Part shown: in pieces, positions 1 through 5,719 of the stretch
Layout: the number at the start of each line of letters is the position of its first letter
How positions within the stretch are numbered: the first letter of the stretch is position 1
Source: CAJXWH01 sp964343365
GTDB taxonomy: Bacteria; Pseudomonadota; Gammaproteobacteria; Arenicellales; UBA868
Direction of reading: 5' to 3'
NCBI GenBank assembly: GCA_964343365.1
Contig: CAYFJI010000105.1
Location: 1 to 6,464, forward strand
Length of the DNA stretch: 6,464 bases
Notes under the pieces: generated by a model
Databases searched by the model: none
What the model was told of the DNA's origin: nothing
Seen by the model: the letters and a program-made list of their open reading frames with translations, nothing else
Translations under genes and position numbers: made by a program

Positions 1-647
1 ACGAGACTCCTCCGTGGAATGGCCCGCCGCTGGCTCCGTTTGCCCTGCCCGATGACGGCATCGATGGCAATAGCGGAAGTGCAAGCCTGAGCGATGTGAC
101 GGTAGCGACTACCGCCGACAAGACGGCGACCTATACCGTGACCTTTTCGGATGCTACCGACTACACCATCACTTCCGACCTGGAGGGCAGTCAGGGGTCG
201 GGCACGATATCTACCAGTCCATCATCGACCAACGGCGACCTGACGATCCCTGCGGGAAACTGGAGCGGCACCCCCGCTGCCGGAGACACCTTCACTATAA
301 ATGTATATAGGGCCAAGCCGCTGATCGTATCGATATCTGCCCTCTTATCAGCGGGGCTGATGCTCAAATCAGTCAGTCAAGGCGTTCCCTCTGATCAAGG
401 CGATGACTTCTTCGAAACGGGACGCGATCTGCTCAATAGGCTGCAGCGGCCCTATGAAGATGACGGCCTTCAGCTGGATAGCTTCTCGCCCAGAGACATC
501 ACGCCGCAAGGCATAGCCTATACCGTAGACATCACGGGACGCAACGTGACGAAGTTTGCCGACAACGAGATGACGCCATGGGATGACTCCTCACCCGGTG
601 GCTATGGATTCTATTACGGGCCGGTATGGCTGAAATACTGGGGCTAA
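1..647 (+). CDS. Probable head-tail connector (adaptor) protein, 5'-truncated
   Basis: The frame is open from base 3 to the TAA at 645-647, giving 214 visible residues, and the true start lies upstream of the window. The GTG at 96 is internal: the 31 codons before it are open and of the same character. Visible residues about 28-102 form a Thr/Ser/Gly-rich segment of alternating beta-type pattern ending in WSGTPAAGDTFTI. It is followed by a probable helix (AKPLIVSISALLSAGLMLKS, 104-123) and a second one around FFETGRDLLNRLQR (136-149), then a Pro/Gly/Tyr-rich tail. Two helices ahead of an extended tail, together with the place before the tail-completion and terminator genes, fit the small adaptor proteins that attach below the portal (DUF1320/gp6-like group). 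The family assignment is inference from layout and helix pattern, not from a diagnostic motif. The stop codon abuts the next start with no gap, implying translational coupling. Confidence 0.5.
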   Translation, partial: ETPPWNGPPLAPFALPDDGIDGNSGSASLSDVTVATTADKTATYTVTFSDATDYTITSDLEGSQGSGTISTSPSSTNGDLTIPAGNWSGTPAAGDTFTINVYRAKPLIVSISALLSAGLMLKSVSQGVPSDQGDDFFETGRDLLNRLQRPYEDDGLQLDSFSPRDITPQGIAYTVDITGRNVTKFADNEMTPWDDSSPGGYGFYYGPVWLKYWG

Positions 648-1865
648 ATGGCTAGAAAAAGACAAGCCCGTCCTCATGGGAGATTTTCTCGCCTATCCAA
701 AGCATCTGGACGTTTTGTTAAACCCCAGGGACGATACCGTGGTTGGAAGAGTCACAGTGATGTCAAACAGAAGTATGAAAAGTTAGGCGAAAAAGCACGT
801 CGAGCAGCGCTCACACAAGCAAGTCATAAATGGGCCAATGTTTTCAAAGATGGCCCAAATGTTGGCCCTATGACCATTTATATGCAGTGGCCTAACTCAG
901 ATGCACCCTTGCTGCCGACTATGGCACAGCAAGTAAAGATTGTTCGCAATATCGCGACTCACAAAAAATGGGGGCCTCATCTTCGCAATAGGCTGGCGGC
1001 GATGGCCTCAATTAGGGTCGCTATGAATTTTCAAGAAGCTGAGGATGCTTCTGGTGCCAGTTGGCCTCCCCTGTCCCCTTCTACTTTGAAGAAGCGACAG
1101 AAGAGAGGAGCACAGGCCCGAGGAACTAAGCTGCCTAAGCGAAGGAAAAAAGGCGAAACTGTTGCCGACTTCGACAAGCGGCGTCAGAAAATATTGCAAG
1201 CACCTAGTGCAGACTTGGAAATAAGCAGGACGGGGAAACGCCGCCGCGTTGAACAAGGTGGAAACGTTCGCGGACTCACTGAACTGACCCTTATCGATTC
1301 GGGTGATCTCTTTGGGTCGGTAGTGGGCAATATGAGCGAAGTGGCTCCGAGCACAGAAAAGCGCCCTACGGGCTACTCCCAGAAGTTACAGCTTAAGGTC
1401 AGTGGTAAAGGTAAGATAGTTATTCAACCTATCGGCCTCAGAAAAATGGAAAAGGTGAAGTTTAAAGTTCACAATAAACCTGTGGGCGACAAGACAGTAG
1501 TCGGCCCGAAAAAACAGAAGAACAGGCCCGTAGTGCCAGGGCGCGAGTTCTTTTACTTGAAAGCAGAGGATTACAGGTTTTTTGAAAAGGTCTTCACGGC
1601 ATGGATAATTGCTGGCGGAAAATTAACTAAGCCGGGGAAGAAGAAGACTACTATGGCCACCCTAAAGACGCGCCGGGCCGCGAGAACCAAAGCTGCAGAG
1701 AGTCTCCTAATTGAAGATATACCTGGGCGCGATGTGTCAAGCTTGTTTGATCTGATTGGTATCGAAAATCAGCTGCGATTGGAACGGGAAGGCGTACAAG
1801 CCTTCCTCAATGCGACCAAGTCCATACGACAGAGCGTGGCGCAACGAAGGGCGAGGATGAGGTAG
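648..1865 (+). CDS. Tail completion / phage virion morphogenesis family protein, enlarged (405 aa)
   Basis: Several short motifs match the family that includes P2 gpS and Mu gpG (Phage_tail_S). They are NFQEAEDASGASWPPLSPS at residues 127-145, LIDSGDLFGSV at 215-225, VHNKPVG at 274-280 and PGREFFYL at 297-304. In the family the corresponding pattern is an NF..G..W.PLs..T strand, a 'L.dTG.L..S' strand, a 'hN.G' turn and a 'P.R.FL' segment. Members act at the head-tail junction or in tail completion. At 405 residues this one is far longer than the usual roughly 150. The excess is a basic N-terminal extension (1-110), a Lys/Arg-rich insert (about 150-205) and a C-terminal extension (about 325-405). 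The basic stretches could contact packaged DNA or be disordered; this is inference. The gene starts directly after the preceding TAA and only a weak GGGG lies upstream, so coupled translation is likely. Its DNA is visibly richer in A runs than the flanking genes. Confidence 0.7.
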   Translation: MARKRQARPHGRFSRLSKASGRFVKPQGRYRGWKSHSDVKQKYEKLGEKARRAALTQASHKWANVFKDGPNVGPMTIYMQWPNSDAPLLPTMAQQVKIVRNIATHKKWGPHLRNRLAAMASIRVAMNFQEAEDASGASWPPLSPSTLKKRQKRGAQARGTKLPKRRKKGETVADFDKRRQKILQAPSADLEISRTGKRRRVEQGGNVRGLTELTLIDSGDLFGSVVGNMSEVAPSTEKRPTGYSQKLQLKVSGKGKIVIQPIGLRKMEKVKFKVHNKPVGDKTVVGPKKQKNRPVVPGREFFYLKAEDYRFFEKVFTAWIIAGGKLTKPGKKKTTMATLKTRRAARTKAAESLLIEDIPGRDVSSLFDLIGIENQLRLEREGVQAFLNATKSIRQSVAQRRARMR

Positions 1866-1866
1866 C

Positions 1867-2760
1867 ATGGCGTACGAAACCAACATGGGCGACTTGATAG
1901 GTCGAGTGAAGACGCTATTGCAGTCGAAGACGGCCACAGGACAGCCCTTGTATGGGGTGCGACAGGTGAAGCGCGGCATCCTGCCGCAACGATTCCAGCT
2001 TCCCATCATCACGATCATTCCCGTGCGGGAAGAGATCATAAAACAGCAGGGACTATGCGCCTACGTGAGTCGAAGTGTGAGTGTGTTTGTGTTTGTAGAC
2101 AGCCGAAAGAAAAGCGACACGATAAACCTTCAAAAGTATGCCGATGCAATTGTGGAGACGCTAAGAGGCGACAGAGCACTGAACGATGGGAACGGCAACC
2201 CGACAGTGTATGATGTGGACTTTGGCGGCATCGAGTATGACAATGAGCGCGAGGGAGCCGAGATAACGGTCAGCTACTACAGTCAGGAGACATTGCCCAG
2301 TAGGACGGTAGCGTCAACGATAGTAAATAATCCGCGCATCGATACTATCGCGTCCAACATCCACAGCAAGCTCAATGGCCTCAAGGCGAGCACTCTCTCC
2401 GGCTTTTCGCAGATCCTACTGGAAAACTGGGGCAATGTGGCCAACAGGCTCCTCCCCGCCATCACCGTAGAAGCGGATCGTGAGGAGATCGATGAGCGCT
2501 CTTCGGGGCGCGATCAGATAAGCACTCGTTTCAGTATACAGATGATGAGCAAGGTGGCTAGTGCATCCGACAACACACTGACCAGTCACCTCTCCCTACT
2601 GGAACCTGTAAAGGATGCACTACAGTCCGAAGCCAACTGGAGCGGGACATGCACCGACAGTCGCGTAAGCGATATAAGCTTCAGCAGTGCGGCGGACGAA
2701 AACGAACTGATATACCTAACGGAATTAACCTTGGAGGCCGAGAGTCGGCACTCCAAATAG
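1867..2760 (+). CDS. Tail terminator protein, apparent tandem two-domain fusion
   Basis: This 297-residue protein reads as two copies of one fold. Copy 1 spans about 9-142 and copy 2 about 158-293. Matching landmarks are an N-terminal helix (DLIGRVKTLLQ versus DTIASNIHSKLNGL), a strand plus turn (PIITIIPVREEI at 46-57 versus PAITVEADREEI at 197-208), and a long strand (VSVFVFV versus TRFSIQM). Next come a helix (NLQKYADAIVETLRGD versus LLEPVKDALQSE) and a final strand pair (VYDVDFGG...AEITVSYYSQE versus VSDISFSS...TELTLEAES). This helix-strand-helix-strand order is that of siphovirus tail terminators (lambda gpU type), normally a single domain of about 130-160 residues that assembles as a hexameric ring on the finished tube. 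Position just before the major tail protein supports the role. The start is 1 nt after the previous stop, with GAGG at 1859-1862 as the binding site. A minor tail protein is the alternative reading. Confidence 0.65.
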   Translation: MAYETNMGDLIGRVKTLLQSKTATGQPLYGVRQVKRGILPQRFQLPIITIIPVREEIIKQQGLCAYVSRSVSVFVFVDSRKKSDTINLQKYADAIVETLRGDRALNDGNGNPTVYDVDFGGIEYDNEREGAEITVSYYSQETLPSRTVASTIVNNPRIDTIASNIHSKLNGLKASTLSGFSQILLENWGNVANRLLPAITVEADREEIDERSSGRDQISTRFSIQMMSKVASASDNTLTSHLSLLEPVKDALQSEANWSGTCTDSRVSDISFSSAADENELIYLTELTLEAESRHSK

Positions 2761-2766
2761 CCCTAA

Positions 2767-2783
2767 CGTCAACACTCTTGACG
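2767..2783 (+). repeat. Inverted repeat / small hairpin before the major tail protein gene
   Basis: CGTCAA (2767-2772) and TTGACG (2778-2783) are perfect inverted copies around a CACTC loop, giving a 6-bp stem. It lies inside the only sizeable intergenic gap (2761-2804), ahead of the gene expected to be the most expressed. No T run follows, so it is not a typical intrinsic terminator. A role in mRNA processing or stability is possible but unproven. Confidence 0.45.
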
Positions 2784-2792
2784 GATAGTTGA

Positions 2793-2797
2793 AAGGA
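2793..2797 (+). promoter_or_regulatory. Ribosome binding site of the major tail protein gene
   Basis: AAGGA sits 7 nt before the ATG at 2805, which fixes that start. It is a clearly better site than those of the upstream genes, consistent with the need for many copies of the tube subunit. Confidence 0.6.
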
Positions 2798-2804
2798 ACG
2801 AACA

Positions 2805-4409
2805 ATGGCTATACATGCACTATGGGAAGATCGATATGCCCTGTCCGTCAGGAAAGGGCCACTTGACCTTGCCAAACTTTCGGGGACTGGTGGCGATAGC
2901 GCTGATAACGTCAACGTTGCTTCGCACACCAATGCAGGCGCTCCAACATCCGAAAGCAATGCAGATTCAGTTGAAATAGGCGGCAATCAGCATTTTATAA
3001 ATCGTACACCAGGGGCAACTACGCAGGGGATGCAGATAGGTCAGGTCACTAGCGGCACGACAATGATCTTCGGTATGCCTGTTGTAGGTAACCCGGGAAT
3101 TTCTACCGGCCAGGAAACCATTGAGGTAGAGAAGACGGATGGTTTCGCTACCTCTCGCGTAGGTGGAGCCAACGAGGCTTCTAATATATTCCGCGCCGGC
3201 CAGAATCCAACGGCTACCTTCGACTTCATTGCGACGGGTAAGTCGGCGGTTCATGCTGCGGCCCTGTTCTTTCAAGCGGGTATGAAGCAGGCTAAACATG
3301 CTGGAACTACCGCGAATGTCGCTCAGAAAAGGGCAACCTTTCCGCTGAATACGGACGGATCTGATCCGCTCTATTACGGATCGTTCCTGCGTAAGATTTC
3401 GGCTACAGCAGCGAACAGCCATCTCCTCTCTGACGGCGTAGGCACCTCGTTGACTATCCGTGCTTCGCAGACGGAGCCGCTGACGATGGGCTTGGGCCTC
3501 TCGGGCCGCTTGGCTGTTACCGATTTCAAAGTGGGCGGAGATAGCCCTGACATCGTAGGAGGATCGGAAAGCACCATCTTCGGCCTCGATGGTAAGAAGA
3601 ACTATCTGCTTCAGGATTCCGTTGTGACATTCAATGACGGAACTAATGATGTAGCTCTCGCTTGCGAGTCCTTTGACATCAACTGCACCGCAGAGGTGAC
3701 GCCTAACCGCTTCAATACCTTCTTTCCGCTCAACCTGGTCTTGGGCAATTACTCTGTTGATGGGTCTTTTACAATACCCATGCTTGGTAAGGGCACCAAC
3801 GCTGCAAGTGTCACGCTCAATAAGTTCCAAGACCTGATGGCGGACGCCGGTGTAGGATCTGGTTCCGGTGTCACCTCAACCTTCACCCCACGGCTCCTGA
3901 CATTCGGTTGGGTCAGCGGCGTCACGGCTAGTCCCGGCGATGCTGTTGTACTCAAAACTGCAAGTACTACAACTACGGCAGCTTACAATAGTACTGTCAC
4001 CGCGATAGTACTTAGTGGCGACGTAACAGCCACTCTTGGCTCTTCGGGCGTGGTTCATGCTACACTGGATTCGGGAGCAGAGACGCAGATAGAATACACG
4101 GCAACAGCCGCATCCGGTGGCAACACTACGTTGACGATACCCAGTACTGATTTTTCCAGTGACAACTTGGGTAGTGGCAACACAGTGACCTACGATGCCA
4201 TCAAAACCGCGCAGGATCTGCGAATCAGCGTCAACGCGATCATCACCGATGTTACTGTCGGGGGCGACACCGAGGCGACGATGACGATATCCTTCCGGGG
4301 CATGAATCAGTTCACCGCAGGAACGGATAGCATTGTAAACCATGCTATCAAGTTTCAGTATACCGATGACAATGTCGCAAAGTCGTGGGGCTACGAAACG
4401 CATAGCTAG
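2805..4409 (+). CDS. Major tail protein (tail tube subunit), apparent duplicated tube domain
   Basis: The gene encodes 534 residues rich in Thr, Ser, Gly and Ala with alternating beta-strand pattern, located between terminator and chaperone genes as expected for the tube subunit. Two halves can be aligned by eye. ETIEVEKTDGFATSRV (104-119) matches ESFDINCTAEVTPNRF (288-303). GQNPTATFDFIATGKSA (132-148) matches GNYSVDGSFTIPMLGKG (314-330), each followed by a helix. AVTDFKVGGDS (237-247) matches IITDVTVGGDT (479-489). The second half is interrupted at about 371-467 by a Thr/Gly-rich beta segment that the first half lacks, probably a surface-exposed extra domain. Known single-domain tube proteins such as lambda gpV form hexameric rings, while T5 pb6 is a fused double domain forming trimeric rings; the latter arrangement is inferred here. 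Start at 2805 is supported by AAGGA. The long antisense frames over this gene are shadows. Confidence 0.75.
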   Translation: MAIHALWEDRYALSVRKGPLDLAKLSGTGGDSADNVNVASHTNAGAPTSESNADSVEIGGNQHFINRTPGATTQGMQIGQVTSGTTMIFGMPVVGNPGISTGQETIEVEKTDGFATSRVGGANEASNIFRAGQNPTATFDFIATGKSAVHAAALFFQAGMKQAKHAGTTANVAQKRATFPLNTDGSDPLYYGSFLRKISATAANSHLLSDGVGTSLTIRASQTEPLTMGLGLSGRLAVTDFKVGGDSPDIVGGSESTIFGLDGKKNYLLQDSVVTFNDGTNDVALACESFDINCTAEVTPNRFNTFFPLNLVLGNYSVDGSFTIPMLGKGTNAASVTLNKFQDLMADAGVGSGSGVTSTFTPRLLTFGWVSGVTASPGDAVVLKTASTTTTAAYNSTVTAIVLSGDVTATLGSSGVVHATLDSGAETQIEYTATAASGGNTTLTIPSTDFSSDNLGSGNTVTYDAIKTAQDLRISVNAIITDVTVGGDTEATMTISFRGMNQFTAGTDSIVNHAIKFQYTDDNVAKSWGYETHS

Positions 4410-4418
4410 GAAGAGAGG
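4408..4418 (+). promoter_or_regulatory. Ribosome binding site that decides a TTG start
   Basis: The purine stretch AGGAAGAGAGG overlaps the major tail protein stop (TAG 4407-4409) and ends 8 nt before TTG 4427. No ATG or GTG in this frame is better placed, so TTG is the likely initiation codon. Confidence 0.6.
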
Positions 4419-4426
4419 TTACTACG

Positions 4427-4663
4427 TTGGCATTATTCAAACATAAGTGGAAGGATATTACCGTTTCTCGACAGGATGGTAACTATATCCGTACAGTGAA
4501 TGGCGCTATCGAAGCATTTTCTGAAGCAGAAGCGCTTCGATTGATAGACGATCCAGACTGGGACGATGTTCAGGAAAAGTCTGGATCGGGCAAGAAAGCC
4601 AAAAAGGACTCTAAGGTTGTCAGGGTAACCGAATCTGATCCAGAGGCGACCCCTGACGCTTAG
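4427..4663 (+). CDS. Small hypothetical protein between tube and chaperone genes (TTG start)
   Basis: This 78-residue protein is not recognised. Residues 1-48 look ordered: basic and aromatic at first (KHKWKDITV), then a probable helix SEAEALRLIDDPDWDDV containing several acidic residues. Residues 50-78 are low complexity, first a Lys/Gly/Ser stretch (KSGSGKKAKKD) and then an acidic, Pro-containing end, probably disordered. No signal peptide, membrane segment or cysteine is present. The start is TTG at 4427 on the strength of the purine-rich site 8 nt upstream. The gene lies 17 nt after the major tail protein and 36 nt before the chaperone, so it is probably co-transcribed with them and may act in tail assembly or decorate the tube; that is position only. 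Lambda has no gene at the equivalent place. Confidence 0.6.
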   Translation: MALFKHKWKDITVSRQDGNYIRTVNGAIEAFSEAEALRLIDDPDWDDVQEKSGSGKKAKKDSKVVRVTESDPEATPDA

Positions 4664-4685
4664 GGCATTTATTCAACCCCATGGT

Positions 4686-4694
4686 GGAGGAGAG
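4686..4694 (+). promoter_or_regulatory. Ribosome binding site of the tail assembly chaperone gene
   Basis: GGAGGAGAG contains a near-perfect Shine-Dalgarno core, GGAGG, 9 nt before ATG 4700. It is the strongest site in the window. The nearby ATG at 4681 is in another frame and lacks a comparable site. Confidence 0.65.
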
Positions 4695-4699
4695 AACCT

Positions 4700-5137
4700 A
4701 TGAAGGGTGTATCAAGAAAACCCGTCCCCTACGTCTGTGAAGACGATAGAGGTCTGTCAGCAGATGAGCAAACCATCTTCTGGCTCACATGTAAGAATAA
4801 CGACGACTCAAATAAGACGATCCGACGATACGCGAGGGCGGCTAAGGATGGTCGTGACGGTACACGGGAATATGATGACCGAGTCCTCAGTGCCGCCGAC
4901 AAAGAAGAGTTCATGACCGTATGCTCCAAGGTCGAGAACTGGGCTTTTTCGGAAGAATACATTGAGCGTCGGCCCCAGGTTGAAAAACTGGTCGATGATA
5001 ACGGATATATAGACGTTATCGAAGATCCCGACCTACTGGGCGATGTCGTTACCGAGTTGCCACCGGATGTCTTGTCCGAGCTCTTCGGTGCGGTAAATAA
5101 CCCTGTAAAGTTGGATCGGGGCGCTAAAAAAAACTAG
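4700..5137 (+). CDS. Tail assembly chaperone, short form (lambda gpG-like)
   Basis: The gene encodes 145 residues, mostly acidic, starting MKGVSRKPVPYVCEDDRGLS and continuing with an ADEQTIFWL strand or helix typical of gpG-like chaperones. Lambda gpG is of similar length (about 140). Such proteins keep tube subunits and tape measure competent for assembly and are absent from the mature virion. The strongest support is architecture: it sits between the tube protein and the tape measure, and its last codons form a -1 slippery site (A AAA AAC at 5128-5134) directly before the TAG at 5135-5137. The downstream frame is then accessible, exactly as in G/GT gene pairs. The short product ends GAKKN. 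Sequence similarity to known gpG proteins is too weak to judge by eye, so the family call rests mainly on position, size and frameshift. Confidence 0.8.
   Translation: MKGVSRKPVPYVCEDDRGLSADEQTIFWLTCKNNDDSNKTIRRYARAAKDGRDGTREYDDRVLSAADKEEFMTVCSKVENWAFSEEYIERRPQVEKLVDDNGYIDVIEDPDLLGDVVTELPPDVLSELFGAVNNPVKLDRGAKKN
5128..5134 (+). promoter_or_regulatory. Programmed -1 ribosomal frameshift slippery heptamer
   Basis: A AAA AAC matches the X XXY YYZ form. In the chaperone frame the codons are AAA (5129-5131), AAC (5132-5134), then TAG. The heptamer is part of an eight-A run (5126-5133). In the -1 frame TAA at 5125-5127 closes the frame just upstream, and no stop follows until 5713-5715. The changeover must therefore occur in this window of about 10 nt. 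Confidence 0.85.
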
Positions 5138-5715
5138 AACTACTCACGTGGTTCGCGTTATGGAAATCGAATAAAGCCGAGCTAATGCGTACCTACAACT
5201 GTAGTGTATGCCATTACGCAGAGCTTTATTCGACCCATAAGCGCACATGCTTCCTCTTTGACGCCTTCCCCAATGGGGATCGGGGCAAAGCAGAAGGCGA
5301 TTACTTTAAAGTTCCGCGTTTCACACGCGACCATAAGGTCGATTCAGACACTTCCGGCCGGGTAGCAGATGAACTGCGGTTCCTGGATGCAGAGGGTTTC
5401 TTGCAAGTGCTCTGGGATCTGTCCGAGGCGCTTCCTCACTACTCTGCCTTCCAGATTTTACAGTCGTATTTCCGAGAGGTCTGCCCTACCGCATTCGCGG
5501 ATGAGGTCATGGCCTCTCTCATATCGGCACAGACTTCGGTTTCTGAGTATAAGATCGATATATCCAATGAATCTCTACGTTTTGAGATACTCGGTTTCAA
5601 TATGTCTTTACGTGACACCTTAGAAGCTTTTGATATCATCACCTCCGCTCGTAACGCCTATGAGCGTTATGAGATGGAACGTATACAGCGCGAGAATAAC
5701 AAGGCAGCGGGATAG
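5134..5715 (+). CDS. Tail assembly chaperone extension (gpT-like), expressed by -1 frameshift as a 338-residue fusion
   Basis: After the slip, translation continues at CTA 5134 through 17 codons (LELLTWFALWKSNKAEL) to the ATG at 5185, then 176 further residues to TAG 5713-5715. The whole product from 4700 is 145+17+176 = 338 residues, comparable with lambda gpG-T (about 280). In lambda the T part binds the tube protein while the G part coats the tape measure. No convincing ribosome binding site precedes ATG 5185, so independent translation from there is less likely than frameshifting. From that ATG the protein has Cys6, Cys9, His18 and Cys22 in a CX2CX8HX3C arrangement, a possible zinc site. 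A mostly helical part follows (about 60-115), ending in a charged helix (NAYERYEMERIQRENNK). The tape measure start follows 4 nt after the stop. The gpT assignment is from architecture; the fold is unverified. Confidence 0.78.
   Translation, partial: LELLTWFALWKSNKAELMRTYNCSVCHYAELYSTHKRTCFLFDAFPNGDRGKAEGDYFKVPRFTRDHKVDSDTSGRVADELRFLDAEGFLQVLWDLSEALPHYSAFQILQSYFREVCPTAFADEVMASLISAQTSVSEYKIDISNESLRFEILGFNMSLRDTLEAFDIITSARNAYERYEMERIQRENNKAAG
5137..5154 (+). other. Hairpin directly downstream of the slippery site
   Basis: GAACTAC (5137-5143) can pair with GTGGTTC (5148-5154) around the loop TCAC, giving seven pairs, one of them T-G. It starts 2 nt after the heptamer. Known stimulatory structures usually lie about 5-9 nt away, so its role in frameshifting is uncertain. 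Confidence 0.4.
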
Positions 5716-5719
5716 CTAA

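Noticed and set aside
96..98. GTG 96 as the start of the first gene
   Set aside because: The frame stays open to the window edge and the 31 upstream codons read as normal protein, so the gene begins outside the window.
2778..2806. TTGACG followed 17 nt later by AACAAT as a promoter for the major tail protein
   Set aside because: The supposed -10 box overlaps the start codon at 2805, so a transcript would begin inside the gene. The TTGACG is better explained as one arm of the hairpin.
2967..3830. Antisense open frame of 287 codons opposite the major tail protein
   Set aside because: It lies wholly inside a well-supported gene. Its product is Arg/Ser/Cys-rich and structureless and it has no plausible context, so it is a shadow of the sense codon pattern. 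The 175-codon antisense frame at 3876-4403 is the same case.
3963..4148. Four copies of AGTACT (3963, 3990, 4007, 4143) in the tube insert
   Set aside because: They fall in a Ser/Thr/Val-rich coding stretch with irregular spacing. Codon use explains them better than a binding-site array.
4681..4700. ATG 4681 as an alternative chaperone start, or a small gene of its own
   Set aside because: It is in a different frame from the chaperone, and the strong GGAGG lies downstream of it and serves ATG 4700.
5185..5715. Independent start of the gpT-like gene at ATG 5185
   Set aside because: It is possible but less likely. There is no Shine-Dalgarno match in the preceding 15 nt, while the frame is open back exactly to the slippery site.
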